Below are positions 54,501 through 58,008 of a stretch of 64,000 bases of DNA, one piece after another. Below the pieces are notes generated by a model that saw only the letters and a program-made list of their open reading frames with translations, had not been told where the DNA came from and did not search any database. Made by a program: the position numbers and the translations under genes. Each line of letters begins with the position of its first letter. Positions within the stretch are counted from its first letter, which is position 1. This stretch comes from Siphonodentalium dalli. Taxonomy: Eukaryota > Mollusca > Scaphopoda > Gadilida > Siphonodentaliidae. The DNA is taken from the NCBI GenBank assembly GCA_032622095.1, contig CP136064.1, forward strand, positions 278,033,614 to 278,097,613, given 5' to 3'.

Positions 54501-55899
54501 AATGCCAGCATGGTGACAGATTACAAGGGCCACAGCCCTGAGCAGGGGTGGGTACCCAAACACATGGATTTCCATACTGCGCTGTGCAGAGTATATATAG
54601 CATCACTAATTTCACCCTCTGGGGACCTCATTCTGCAAATGACCAGCACCATATTTTGAGACCTGTTACAGATTCTGTATTGCACGCTGCTCTCCTGAAA
54701 TTCGTTAACCATTTCATGACGGAGCTTTCTGAAATTTTGCAAAAACGATGTGCCAATGCATTCTCTTATATATGTGAGTCTCCCTATTTGTATAGACTAT
54801 TTGTAACAACTGTTTGTAATGACTTTTTGTAACGATTGTTGTAACGACTGTAACAACTGTTTGTAATGACTATTTGTAACAACTGTTTGTATCGACTATT
54901 TGTATTGACTACTTGTAACGACTATTTCTATTGACTATTTGTAACGACTATTTCTAATGACTATTTGTATTGACTACTTGTAACGACTATTTGTAACGAC
55001 TATTTCTCTTGACTATTTCTATTGACTATTTGTAACGACTATTTCTATTGACTATTTCTATTGACTATTTGTAACGCCTATTTCTATTGACTATTTCTAT
55101 TGACTATTTGTAACAACTATTTCTATTGACTATTTCTATTGACTATTTGTAACGACTATTTCTATTCACTATTTGTAACGACTATTTCTATTCACTATTT
55201 GTAACGACTATTTCTATTCACTATTTGTAACGACTATTTGTAACGACTATTTCTCCCTTACAGGAACTGATTCTGCTCACAAACAAACAGAAATTCTGCG
55301 CTCTGAAAATCAAAAACTAAAAACAGACCTGAGCGAGGCGAAGAAGCATATCGCTGTGAGTATGAATCATGTAAATAGTTCCTCATTTCTATTAGTATGA
55401 CTCATGTAAATAGTCCCTTGTTTCTGTAAGAATGAATCTGTAAGTAAGTACATCATAGTTTAATACCAATTACTGTACAAATGAATGGGAAATTTGAATT
55501 GTGAAATGGGTTCGATTTCTTTCATTTGTATATTTTGTACCGATTAAGAATTTTTTCGACAGTTTGAACGCGAATTGCGCATGTGGGCTTTCGGGACTAT
55601 GTGCGTGGGATCAGAAACAGGAATTTGGCTTTTTTTTTACATGGCATAGACAATAATGATTATTCAGCGTTTTCGGGACATCTACATTTGTAACAATATT
55701 TACAAATGTAAATGCAATGCATCAAATGTTTTTTACATTAATATACTTCGAACTATGCATAGTTAATTTAAATTTATTTCTTTTTCAGCGATTGAAAAAT
55801 TGTGAGATGAAACTACAACACGAGCTGTCACATGTGAAAACTGAACTACATAAACTTAGGTTCTCCAGATATGACTTCACGCTGGAGGCGACAGTGTGA
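12477..55899 (+). CDS. RAP1GAP: Rap1GAP-like GTPase-activating protein (21 exons, 5' partial)
   Basis: The product should stimulate GTP hydrolysis by Rap1, turning off Rap signalling in adhesion and polarity. Exons: 12477-12570, 14623-14718, 23344-23427, 31819-31887, 34918-35127, 37337-37449, 38822-38900, 40342-40395, 40925-41014, 42327-42427, 42969-43098, 45655-45810, 46892-46963, 47924-48010, 49066-49305, 49960-50036, 52177-52278, 52840-52987, 54197-54302, 55264-55355, 55789-55899. They sum to 2311 nt, one leading base plus 770 codons with a single terminal stop. Visible residues: Cys/His tail 1-31, GoLoco 32-63, GoLoco 64-91, linker 92-114, dimerisation region about 115-250, catalytic RapGAP domain about 250-480, Ser-rich tail 480-700, coiled coil 704-760. 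The catalytic asparagine is residue 382 in HIGND. Landmarks shared with vertebrate Rap1GAP include EHFNY, DEHVIS, KFGVIYQ, LQDFKGFR, HGQTGT, MFHVST and [10 protein letters not shown]. The paralogue (1 or 2) cannot be decided; an invertebrate single orthologue is likely. No initiator exon was found. Confidence 0.95.
12571..12900. repeat. 80-bp tandem copies of the exon 1 end
   Basis: Four copies begin cctcatagtgtgtg at 12621, 12701, 12781 and 12861. Each holds ctaaacacaacccagataat followed by gccaag, a slightly changed copy of the last about 32 bases of exon 1 (12539-12570). The fourth ends acaag|gttaat, a donor-like junction. Confidence 0.92.
13029..13525. mobile_element. R2 composite element
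   Basis: CAAGCTTGAGTGTGCCTGTC ... ACGCTAAACTCAGACTTG, with two hairpin blocks and the spacer ggcagacgacacattgcata. Possible 8-bp flanks tttgagtt/gttgaatt are imperfect. Confidence 0.75.
13624..13836. mobile_element. R3 palindromic MITE
   Basis: TACAGTAATGCCTAAATA to AGGGCATTACTGTA with an asymmetric short loop at gctctgtgagattttcc. Confidence 0.88.
14150..14593. mobile_element. R2 composite element just upstream of exon 2
   Basis: CAAGCCTACAAATAGTGTGT ... ACACTATTTGCAAGTTTG, flanked by CTCAAAAT (14142-14149) and CTGAAAAT (14594-14601), an 8-bp duplication with one change. Confidence 0.85.
14623..14718 (+). CDS. RAP1GAP: Rap1GAP exon 2: first GoLoco motif
   Basis: Phase 0 at both ends, 32 codons, acceptor ccccccccacag, donor AAG|gtttgt. 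It encodes a GoLoco (G-alpha-i/o-Loco) motif: hydrophobic [13 protein letters not shown], then SSRMDDQRC with the Asp-Gln-Arg triad that in known GoLoco peptides reaches into the G-alpha nucleotide pocket. An R2 element ends about 30 bp upstream of the acceptor. Confidence 0.93.
14814..15074. mobile_element. R1a MITE, full length
   Basis: TTAACCCTTTCAGTGCCAGG ... CCTGGCACTGAAAGCGTTAA with the standard ccaatgcattctcttatata hairpin. It lies just after exon 2. Confidence 0.9.
15270..16075. mobile_element. Candidate foldback-like element rich in ATTCGG / CGGGA
   Basis: Imperfect inverted ends CTTTAAGCCCTGGTTTCC / GGAACCGGGGCTTTAAAG. The interior is dense in attcgg, cgggac and cccgaat motifs in varied spacing. 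No ORF-encoded transposase seen. Superfamily unknown. Confidence 0.6.
16128..16455. repeat. Dispersed repeat R7, copy 1
   Basis: Shares with 48575-48990 ccaacctggagaatgtagca-like start, tttacatctcgatttcgga, taaacttacacaaatgattt and caatttttatttgatcac. Confidence 0.75.
16456..17087. other. Intronic stretch without recognised features
   Basis: Contains a short doublet gcggtccatgtcaaactgac (about 16541 and 16580). Otherwise nothing seen. Confidence 0.4.
17134..17232. repeat. Inverted repeat with CGACGGTTCG core
   Basis: gccatttaaaactcatgcga cggttcg and its complement at 17205-17232, with two further copies of aacgaaccgtcgcgtg between. A small MITE or hairpin. Confidence 0.7.
17537..17936. mobile_element. 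R1b MITE, full length, two hairpins
   Basis: TTAACCCTTTACCCAACAGA ... TTTGTTGGGTAAAGGGTTAA, two copies of the tatatgcgagtcgaccatag-type hairpin and a body with gaagatattttaggctgttg. Confidence 0.92.
18360..18665 (-). other. Coding-like minus-strand ORF inside the intron between the GoLoco exons
   Basis: An open minus-strand frame of about 100 codons runs from roughly 18665 to a stop at 18360; the first Met is at 18602. It includes [16 protein letters not shown], then [20 protein letters not shown]. Unlike most small ORFs here it is not made of palindromic or tandem repeat sequence and its composition looks protein-like. I do not recognise the family. The ISLPF pattern faintly recalls CABIT-type domains, but that is a guess. 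It could be an exon of a nested gene, a retrocopy fragment, or chance. Confidence 0.25.
18767..19454. mobile_element. R2 composite element
   Basis: CAAGCCTGTGTTTAGTGTGC ... GCACACTAAACTCAGGCTTG with alternating gaatgaggtccccagaggg palindromes and cattgggaacctcgattatg blocks. Confidence 0.85.
19798..19940. repeat. Short tandem repeat, three copies
   Basis: accagaggtaaggccaaaat followed by aaac..cat, repeated at about 50-bp spacing. Confidence 0.8.
19975..20165. mobile_element. R2 element, truncated
   Basis: ccttgaaatagtgtgtctga then a hairpin block and ggcctcatcttctatgaagt; no right end. Confidence 0.65.
20400..20651. mobile_element. R2 element with two hairpin blocks
   Basis: CAAGCCTTGAAATAGGGTGT ... 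ACACCCTATTTCAAGGCTA. Flanks atgcctgc / atgcccgc suggest an 8-bp duplication. Confidence 0.85.
20915..21095. repeat. 16-bp minisatellite
   Basis: Units of ttcattcatccatggg, about ten, drifting. Confidence 0.9.
21687..21939. mobile_element. R1a MITE, full length (reverse)
   Basis: TTAACCCTTTGAGTGCCAGG ... CACTCAAAGGGTTAA with one hairpin and a T-rich body. Confidence 0.92.
22030..22395. repeat. 89-bp tandem repeat, four copies
   Basis: agtttacatggatg at 22052, 22141, 22230 and 22319, each followed by caataaactacgtccctctg. Confidence 0.92.
22719..23176. mobile_element. R2 element fused to an R3 tail
   Basis: Starts CAAGCCTGAGTTTATTGTCT. The last R2 block stops at caccctctggg and continues directly with gtcgattaattagggcatta, the right end of an R3 MITE, so the two were joined by deletion. 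Confidence 0.75.
23344..23427 (+). CDS. RAP1GAP: Rap1GAP exon 3: second GoLoco motif
   Basis: Phase 0 at both ends, 28 codons, acceptor tgctttttag, donor CAG|gttcga. It encodes [11 protein letters not shown], then SGRYDDQRC. It is a second GoLoco with the DQR triad intact. Both GoLoco exons are phase 0-0, so they could be spliced in tandem, or either could be skipped, without changing frame. Confidence 0.93.
23760..24010. mobile_element. R4 element, decayed
   Basis: Contains ttccttggcttcgggatcaa, gagtcgaggaacccacccat and agatatcgatttttaaaatc, as in the R4 copies at 51.5, 60.7 and 61.6 kb. Confidence 0.65.
24255..24306. repeat. 14-bp tandem repeat
   Basis: aatcgcctatcggtt in about 3.5 copies. 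Confidence 0.85.
24822..25390. repeat. R1a tip joined to dispersed repeat R8, copy 1
   Basis: ttaaccctttcagtgccaag opens like R1a, but the body (aaaaccattgttatgtaaac, cactgtaacagttttgtttg, tttatctatttctccatgtt) instead matches 62045-62415. Confidence 0.7.
25676..25755. repeat. 14-bp tandem repeat
   Basis: gattctgattggat in about five copies. Confidence 0.88.
25756..26900. other. Intronic AT-rich stretch, no feature recognised
   Basis: No coding signal seen. A gtccgtccgtttgtccatca stretch near 26619 recalls the R6-type repeats. Confidence 0.4.
26905..27045. repeat. About 55-bp tandem repeat, three copies
   Basis: gttctgtgcagacgtttggt then cccgagaacagcc, repeated. Confidence 0.85.
27046..28055. 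other. Intronic AT-rich stretch, no feature recognised
   Basis: Nothing seen beyond low-complexity A/T. Confidence 0.4.
28056..28272. mobile_element. R3 palindromic MITE, intact
   Basis: TACAGTAATGCCC ... GGACATTACTGTA; arms about 105 bp. Confidence 0.9.
28742..29184. mobile_element. R2 variant with CAGGTCTCA end
   Basis: caggtctcagaatatggtgc then R2 blocks; ends attctcagtcctgg. Same variant as 36031-36831. Confidence 0.75.
29302..30257. mobile_element. R1d-type element with nested R3
   Basis: ttaaccctttatacac ... tagaaagggttaa. Inner arms agttcaacaactggcatatg and cgtttgttgaacttatt are separated by the R3 at 29516-29732. A further inverted repeat gatgcagttgcaacaatatt / its complement lies at 29770-29850. 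Confidence 0.65.
29516..29732. mobile_element. R3 palindromic MITE, intact
   Basis: TACAGTAATGCTC ... GAGCATCACTGTA, inserted at a TA inside the R1d arm, splitting cttat from ctgaac. Confidence 0.9.
30448..30715. repeat. 33-bp minisatellite, eight copies
   Basis: ccaacatgaggccatgccct followed by ggtttttacagag. The minus strand is open because 33 is a multiple of 3; not taken as coding. Confidence 0.92.
30740..31815. other. Intronic stretch before exon 4, no feature recognised
   Basis: No coding signal or repeat family recognised. Confidence 0.4.
31819..31887 (+). CDS. RAP1GAP: Rap1GAP exon 4: Ser-rich linker
   Basis: Phase 0-0, 23 codons, acceptor ttttacag, donor GAT|gtgagt. It encodes [15 protein letters not shown] followed by TEYDHLKD. 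The acidic end matches the position of the segment that leads into the dimerisation domain of Rap1GAP. The Ser cluster makes it a candidate phosphorylated linker (inference). Confidence 0.88.
31928..32276. mobile_element. R2 element fragments
   Basis: cattgggaacctcgattatg, a gaggtgaatttagtgatgc hairpin block, and a separate right tip aataaactcaggcttg. Confidence 0.7.
32295..32723. mobile_element. R2 element with perfect 8-bp target duplication
   Basis: CAAGCCTGCAAATAGCGTG ... ACGCTATTTGCAGGCTTG, flanked by GGGATATC at 32287-32294 and 32724-32731. Two hairpin blocks with a spacer. Confidence 0.92.
32741..33123. mobile_element. R1b MITE, full length
   Basis: TTAACCCTTTACCCAACAGA ... GTTGGGTAAAGGGTTAA. 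The second hairpin has lost its loop. Confidence 0.92.
33488..33882. mobile_element. R1e element, reverse orientation
   Basis: tgacccgccatatcaaatcc ... ggatttgatatggcgggtca inverted ends; body tgtgtggggctccctgcagg. The second hairpin is half deleted. Confidence 0.8.
34027..34177. mobile_element. R3 MITE with central deletion
   Basis: TACAGTAATGCCC ... GGGCATTACTATA; the centre of the hairpin is missing (ggcttgtagactaaatcc). Confidence 0.88.
34470..34575. mobile_element. R1c fragment
   Basis: ttaaccctatcataac, gtgcattctcatatatatgt, then a G-run. Confidence 0.6.
34918..35127 (+). CDS. RAP1GAP: Rap1GAP exon 5: start of dimerisation region
   Basis: Phase 0-0, 70 codons, acceptor ccttgtag, donor AAG|gtttgt. 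It begins [11 protein letters not shown] and ends [13 protein letters not shown]. The EGPYP and ARIYR-like KIFRQHF..GK patterns match the opening of the Rap1GAP core, with a Trp-Trp at visible residues 133-134 where vertebrate proteins have a Tyr-Trp. Confidence 0.95.
35204..35700. mobile_element. Hairpin element R5, copy 1
   Basis: Head is an inverted repeat (aaggattaactgtcatgtgg ... ccacatgacagttaatcctt). The unique body includes aaaaccagcccaaaatatcc and gccacgtgggcgccgac. Copy 2 is at 58009-58500. Confidence 0.8.
35705..36010. repeat. 46-bp tandem repeat, about seven copies
   Basis: atccgtactgagtacatatg then taaaaatatcacactatgtg. Confidence 0.92.
36031..36831. mobile_element. R2 variant whose arm became a satellite
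   Basis: Ends caggtctcaaaatatggtgc / gcaccattttttttaggact. It contains the array at 36412-36800. Confidence 0.8.
36412..36800. repeat. 43-bp tandem array derived from an R2 arm
   Basis: About nine near-identical copies of ggggtagcatcatgaaatac followed by accctcaggggacctcattctgc, matching one arm of the R2 palindrome. Confidence 0.93.
37135..37336. repeat. 69-bp tandem copies of the exon 6 acceptor and exon start
   Basis: Copies of atttcag|gaacaattaagttatttt begin at 37198 and 37267, 69 bp apart and nearly identical. A truncated one (tttcaggaacacatcagtta) lies at about 37140. They correspond to the true exon start GAGCACTTTAATTATTTTGG at 37337. The copies translate as [11 protein letters not shown] against [11 protein letters not shown]. 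Confidence 0.92.
37337..37449 (+). CDS. RAP1GAP: Rap1GAP exon 6
   Basis: Phase 0 in, phase 2 out; donor CAG|gtgagt. It encodes [20 protein letters not shown] and on to [13 protein letters not shown] directly continues the GK of exon 5, as in the vertebrate family. Two diverged copies of this exon's first 33 bases, each with its own acceptor, lie just upstream. Confidence 0.95.
38027..38412. repeat. 39-bp tandem array, about ten copies
   Basis: tagtgtataactgccgggca followed by gtacatatagcctggattt. Each unit holds the palindrome actgccgggcagt. Confidence 0.95.
38413..38762. mobile_element. R2 element, decayed
   Basis: tctgacatttgcagaatgag, cctaatttgcagaacatc, caaatgaccagcaccat. Confidence 0.75.
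38822..38900 (+). CDS. RAP1GAP: Rap1GAP exon 7
   Basis: Phase 2 in, phase 0 out; acceptor catttacag, donor TCA|gtaagt. It completes an Arg codon with exon 6 and encodes [19 protein letters not shown], then APVKLAS. This is the less conserved stretch between dimerisation core and catalytic domain. Confidence 0.9.
38901..39505. other. Intron 7 left part
   Basis: Contains a short repeat-coded or chance ORF at 38946-39158; no recognisable domain and no splice support. Confidence 0.35.
39511..40282. repeat. R6 repeat with four 170-bp internal units
   Basis: Edges taccccccgcaacgaagtta and cattgggacagtcacacctc. The inner module tagtaccatgggaacctgtg recurs about every 170 bp. Confidence 0.85.
40342..40395 (+). 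CDS. RAP1GAP: Rap1GAP exon 8
   Basis: Phase 0-0, 18 codons, acceptor tcttacag, donor AGG|gtaagt. It encodes [18 protein letters not shown], where YQPVL matches the YPVL of vertebrate Rap1GAP. Confidence 0.92.
40430..40838. repeat. R6 repeat, shorter copy
   Basis: A G-run, ggtccgtctctctgtccgta, tagtaccatgggaacctgcg, ending gtcccattgggacagcccac. Confidence 0.8.
40840..40924. repeat. Tandem copies of the exon 9 acceptor region
   Basis: atgtcttaatttaaat then atatttcagg recurs, giving acceptor-like tttcagg at about 40867, 40887 and the true one at 40918-40924. The gatcatgtctta at 40842 matches GATCGTGTCTTA inside exon 9. Confidence 0.8.
40925..41014 (+). CDS. RAP1GAP: Rap1GAP exon 9
   Basis: Phase 0-0, 30 codons, acceptor ctatttcag, donor CAG|gtaaaa. 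It encodes [16 protein letters not shown] and [17 protein letters not shown] and KFGVIYQ are family hallmarks near the start of the RapGAP fold. Upstream there are two extra acceptor-like copies (see repeat entry). Confidence 0.95.
41430..41850. mobile_element. R2 composite element
   Basis: gagtgaggtcccaagagggt, ttgaagtatccaaatggaga, gagatcccagagggagaatt blocks. Confidence 0.8.
42327..42427 (+). CDS. RAP1GAP: Rap1GAP exon 10
   Basis: Phase 0 in, phase 2 out; acceptor tattacag, donor AAAGG|gtaaat. It encodes [19 protein letters not shown] and [24 protein letters not shown] and LQDFKG are conserved in Rap1GAP. Confidence 0.95.
42969..43098 (+). CDS. RAP1GAP: Rap1GAP exon 11: RapGAP domain
   Basis: Phase 2 in, phase 0 out; acceptor tttgtag, donor CAG|gtaatc. 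It encodes [18 protein letters not shown], then [25 protein letters not shown] and MFHVST..P are core strands of the RapGAP catalytic fold. Confidence 0.96.
43202..43290. repeat. Small inverted repeat
   Basis: gagatgtcggtaagaaacg / gtttcttacccaaacatcactc around cacctt agtgc. Confidence 0.55.
43291..44850. other. Intron 11 interior, no feature recognised
   Basis: AT-rich; no coding signal or known repeat seen. Confidence 0.4.
44853..45040. repeat. 65-bp tandem copies of an R1d tip
   Basis: ttaaccctttctatactaaa through tcagataataag, three near-identical copies. Confidence 0.92.
45063..45195. repeat. 22-bp tandem repeat, six copies
   Basis: attgtatgtattatacccga in series. Confidence 0.93.
45200..45550. 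mobile_element. R1b MITE, full length
   Basis: TTAACCCTTTACCCAACAGA ... TTTGTTGGGTAAAGGGTTAA, two hairpins. Confidence 0.92.
45655..45810 (+). CDS. RAP1GAP: Rap1GAP exon 12: catalytic asparagine
   Basis: Phase 0-0, 52 codons, acceptor atatttcag, donor AAG|gtacgt. It encodes [17 protein letters not shown], then [20 protein letters not shown]. The Asn of HIGND (visible residue 382) is the asparagine thumb that Rap1GAP uses instead of an arginine finger, so the protein should be catalytically competent. A G-rich minisatellite starts about 25 bp past the donor. Confidence 0.97.
45835..46272. repeat. G-rich minisatellite after the exon 12 donor
   Basis: About eleven units of ggtggtaggggtctccgttg followed by tttgatatgggg. 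It begins some 25 bp past the donor. Confidence 0.92.
46407..46806. mobile_element. R1b MITE, full length, reverse
   Basis: TTAACCCTTTACCCAACAAA ... CTGTTGGGTAAAGGGTTAA, two hairpins. Confidence 0.92.
46892..46963 (+). CDS. RAP1GAP: Rap1GAP exon 13
   Basis: Phase 0-0, 24 codons, acceptor tttttcag, donor AAG|gtaatt. It encodes [19 protein letters not shown], then SVFKK. It matches the V.FG.PLP.P.VF.K segment of vertebrate Rap1GAP. Confidence 0.94.
47067..47318. mobile_element. R1a MITE, full length, reverse
   Basis: TTAACCCTTTGAGTGCCAGG ... CCTGGCACTCAAAGGGTTAA, one hairpin. Confidence 0.92.
47924..48010 (+). CDS. RAP1GAP: Rap1GAP exon 14
   Basis: Phase 0-0, 29 codons, acceptor ttgcacag, donor GAA|gtaagt. 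It encodes [20 protein letters not shown], then RAEQFAKLE, the highly conserved helix closing the catalytic domain. Confidence 0.96.
48036..48345. mobile_element. R2 variant, decayed
   Basis: catcaaaatatggtgctgga, ccagagggtgaatttagtga, ggatatagagaaactaaact. Confidence 0.65.
48575..48990. repeat. Dispersed repeat R7, copy 2, with an internal tandem
   Basis: Matches 16128-16455. At 48625-48740 it carries extra copies of gaccatgccactcc. Confidence 0.75.
49066..49305 (+). CDS. RAP1GAP: Rap1GAP exon 15: end of GAP domain, start of tail
   Basis: Phase 0-0, 80 codons, acceptor attcacag, donor ACT|gtgagt. It starts [19 protein letters not shown] (vertebrate ERTRAALLE), then turns Ser/Pro-rich with [16 protein letters not shown] and [16 protein letters not shown]. 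The exon end and donor are repeated downstream every 84 bp at first. Reading through the first two donors stays in frame, so longer exon forms ending 49389 are possible. Confidence 0.93.
49306..49812. repeat. 84-bp tandem copies of the exon 15 end and donor
   Basis: The unit gataaaatatcagttaaacc to actcctcccact|gtgagt starts at 49234 in the exon and repeats at 49318 and 49402, then as irregular and partial copies to about 49800. Donor-like act|gtgagt follows 49305, 49389, 49517 and 49740, with a variant after 49607. The first step keeps frame (28 codons); the third copy breaks it. Confidence 0.93.
49813..49917. mobile_element. R1c right-end fragment
   Basis: cccatagggagcctcacata, caccagcgcagctaccatca, tgaaagggtt; it truncates the exon 15 array. 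Confidence 0.7.
49960..50036 (+). CDS. RAP1GAP: Rap1GAP exon 16
   Basis: Phase 0 in, phase 2 out; acceptor ttcttgcag, donor CAG|gtatat. It encodes [19 protein letters not shown] followed by a basic run EKKKKD. This resembles the GKSPTRKKSGPFGSRRSS region of vertebrate Rap1GAP by position and composition. Confidence 0.88.
51317..51467. mobile_element. R2 hairpin element inside the SINE
   Basis: CAAGGCTTGAAATAGTGTGC ... ACCTTATTTCAAGGCTTG. The flanks repeat actcggcat on both sides, separated from the right tip by five bases. Confidence 0.85.
51534..52010. mobile_element. R4 element inside the SINE
   Basis: TTAAAGGTACTCAACCCG ... CGGGTTGAGTACCTTTAA, arms with gagtcgaggaacccatcaaa. TTAA is present once in the rejoined SINE, so TTAA is the target duplication. 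Confidence 0.85.
52177..52278 (+). CDS. RAP1GAP: Rap1GAP exon 17: Ser/Pro tail
   Basis: Phase 2 in and out; acceptor atttacag, donor GAG|gtgaga. It encodes [20 protein letters not shown], then [13 protein letters not shown]. Low complexity, probably disordered and phosphorylated. Confidence 0.88.
52840..52987 (+). CDS. RAP1GAP: Rap1GAP exon 18
   Basis: Phase 2 in, phase 0 out; acceptor gattccag, donor ATG|gtaagt. It encodes [20 protein letters not shown] and ends [14 protein letters not shown] joins ESMSSSGT of the next exon, matching the DTGLESVSSSGT motif of vertebrate Rap1GAP. A decayed copy of the exon end plus donor lies 277 bp downstream. Confidence 0.93.
53028..53490. mobile_element. 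R1c MITE split by R2 sequence and an exon 18 copy
   Basis: ttaacccttccatgacttga, then R2-type ccagaaagtgaatttagtga, then an exon 18 copy, then cctcctgaaattttgaaaaa and two hairpins ending caccagatgaatgggat. Confidence 0.7.
53184..53268 (+). pseudogene. Decayed copy of the exon 18 end with donor
   Basis: tagtcatacaaataatac, ctcttcgggtcacttggtac and cgattcagacacaggaatg|gtaag match the last about 80 bases of exon 18 plus the donor, with several changes. The copy lies 277 bp downstream. Confidence 0.85.
53590..54060. repeat. R6 repeat, diverged copy
   Basis: A G-run, cgtccgtccgtctgtaactt, ttggcacatatatcaaccag, ttggcacagatgtcaaccag. Confidence 0.75.
54197..54302 (+). CDS. RAP1GAP: Rap1GAP exon 19
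   Basis: Phase 0 in, phase 1 out; acceptor ctgttttag, donor GAAG|gtatat. It encodes [20 protein letters not shown] and [23 protein letters not shown] is the conserved tail motif. Confidence 0.93.
54597..54785. mobile_element. R2 and R1c end fragments
   Basis: ttcaccctctggggacctca, atgaccagcaccatattttg, then ttaaccatttcatgac and one hairpin arm ending gtgagtctccc. Confidence 0.7.
54786..55262. repeat. 13-bp minisatellite running into the exon 20 acceptor
   Basis: Units gactatttgtaac and gactatttctatt alternate for about 470 bp. The last unit merges into tttctcccttacag, the acceptor of exon 20. Confidence 0.93.
55264..55355 (+). CDS. RAP1GAP: Rap1GAP exon 20: coiled coil, part 1
   Basis: Phase 1 in, phase 0 out; acceptor tcccttacag, donor GCT|gtgagt. 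It encodes [19 protein letters not shown], then [11 protein letters not shown]. Heptad-spaced hydrophobics suggest a coiled coil that continues in exon 21. A 13-mer minisatellite runs into the acceptor. Confidence 0.88.
55789..55899 (+). CDS. RAP1GAP: Rap1GAP exon 21: coiled coil and stop
   Basis: Phase 0 in, acceptor ctttttcag, stop TGA at 55897-55899. It encodes [20 protein letters not shown], then [16 protein letters not shown]. The coiled coil ends around HKLRF. A C-terminal coiled coil is known from the related SIPA1/SPA-1 RapGAPs and is not, to my knowledge, typical of vertebrate Rap1GAP. Confidence 0.92.
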   Translation, partial: RLKNCEMKLQHELSHVKTELHKLRFSRYDFTLEATV

Positions 55900-56945
55900 T
55901 CTACATTGTGAATGTGGCTATAATATAACACATCTCTAATTAAAGTCGGACAAAGGATAAATAATCTGTACCCGATTCCAAACACATCAATCTCAGTCCT
56001 CGATATAGTGATGACAACTGAGATTTAAAACTAGTCATTCCTTAATCGCTGCTCTCGGGGGAAATATGCTGTGAAACAGTGGCAGATAACTGTCGAGTTT
56101 AAACAGTGACAGTTCACTGTGTTAAGTTTGAATGATTGGTGAGCTAAGAGTTAGTTCAGTCCTGATGGGAACCTAATAGCTGAGAATATTGAGTTGAACC
56201 TAATGGTTAACGAGATGTTCTCTGGACTTAATAGCTAACGAGACGTTCTCTGGACTTAATGGCTAACGAGACGCTTTCTGGACTTGATGACTAACGACAC
56301 ATTCTCAGGAATTGGGTGTCTGGATATAATTCTCAGGCTGGTCCTGGAGAAAATTGTCGAAAAAATGGCAGTTCACAGCTGAAACAGATTCGTCTGAACA
56401 CTACTGAAAGACTGCGAGTGAACCTCATTTCTGGAAAACCATTGTCTACAGAGATTTAGTGGTTTAGTGTTATTACAAATGTTATCCAAGAAAACGTGTG
56501 AACTTCATTTCTAAACCATCCCGATATCTGGGCAATGGCGCAGTGAGAGTATTCAAACAATTCTATAGCAGTGAGTGAACACTTTCTGGAGAACCATCCC
56601 TGTTTGTGGAGACTGAAAAAGTTCAAAAATTGTACAAAATTCTACACTTTAACATAGTGATGAGGTGAGACGGTGACGATTATTGAAGCTCTGTCCCCTC
56701 CAGAATGAGATGCCATTTGTGCACGCATCCTGCCGTTTGTGCACACATCCTGCTGAAGCAACAGATCTGCCGGAATTTCACATGAGAGGTTATCTATCGT
56801 TCATGTGGCAAGACTATACTGAGCTAAAGTTAAGATATGACTCATGATATTGTCCTATTATATGGGAAAAACATGGCTGTGCTGGACTAAAATAAATGTT
56901 ATGTTCGTGTATTTAATAAAATTTTCAGGTTTTCCGTGACTGGAC
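55900..56945 (+). other. RAP1GAP: 3' UTR of the Rap1GAP-like gene
   Basis: No further coding follows the stop. Two AATAAA hexamers at 56891-56896 and 56915-56920 give a likely cleavage site around 56.93-56.95 kb. The UTR contains a 28-bp-type tandem repeat (taacgagacgttctctggac, about 4 copies, 56190-56310). The end is inferred. Confidence 0.6.
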
Positions 56946-57164
56946 GCTTATTTCTAGGGTAGCAAATAACTTGTAATTTCCTCTATAAAATGGGTTGCTG
57001 CACTGATAACTCAAAGAGATATAATTGTATATTTCCGAACATAAAACATGACTGTTTAAAGAGTTTTATTGTATTGTCATTTATGAAGTGCTTTCAGACA
57101 AATGAAAATGACACTATGTCTTAAAAAGTAACTTTTATCACCATCTTTATAACTTATAAAGACA

Positions 57165-57300
57165 TTACCATTTATCGCAGCTTATGAAGACACTGCCATA
57201 CATCGCAGCTTATAAAGACACTGCCATATATCGCAGCTTATAAAGACACTGCCATACATTGCAGCTTTTAAAGACACTGCCATACATCGCATTGCCAAAG
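57165..57300. repeat. 28-bp tandem repeat, about five copies
   Basis: cagcttataaagacactgcc followed by atacatcg. Confidence 0.9.
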
Positions 57301-57534
57301 TTTCATTAAAGAGATACTATATTTCTTTTAGGCTAGCAGCTACCACTTTATTTATTGTTAAATGCATGGTACTATTTAGACATATTTAAAAATAATTACA
57401 ACTAAATTCATTTTCGTTGACATGCATCTTATTGGTCAATGTCCTTAGATACAATGGATTAACATCATGTCATGAAAGAATATAGATTTATTCTATCAGT
57501 ATATCTTTCACTGGTCGGCCTCGATTTACATGCC

Positions 57535-57665
57535 TAATTTAAACCTCCCTATACAAAAGCATCATTGAGGAGTTGTGATCCCTAAGGAAATGTTCAGATA
57601 ATAAGTTTAACAAACAACCATAGGCTGCTTGTTGAACTTATTATCTGAACAGTTCCCATCAAAGA
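57535..57665. mobile_element. R1d-like fragment
   Basis: ctaaggaaatgttcagataa, then inverted ttaacaaacaaccat / gcttgttgaacttattatct. Confidence 0.6.
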
Positions 57666-58008
57666 ATATGTATCATTCGGTACTTGTATTATCTTTTTGT
57701 CATACTATCATCTACTCATTTGACATGAAAATTCCTTCATTATATAATGGACTATTCCAATGAATACTTTTATAACTGATTGCCAGAATCCATTCAGTAA
57801 AGAAATGGTTAAGTTGGGAGGTAGGTAGGGCCCTGCGAATCAACACTTTTCTACAGATATCGAAACGGGAGGCCGATGTCGATCTCGAGTTAAATCTGCT
57901 AGCCACCAGTGCATAGCACGGGTCCTCAAAAGCAGATGTGGGTTTGTTCATTATATACATTTCGATTACGTTTTAATATTTATTTCAGGAAAATCCAAGT
58001 TAAATAAG

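Noticed and set aside
54406-54832. Possible alternative last exon in intron 19
   Set aside because: The open frames there are formed by R2 and R1c fragments, and exons 19 and 20 join in phase without them.
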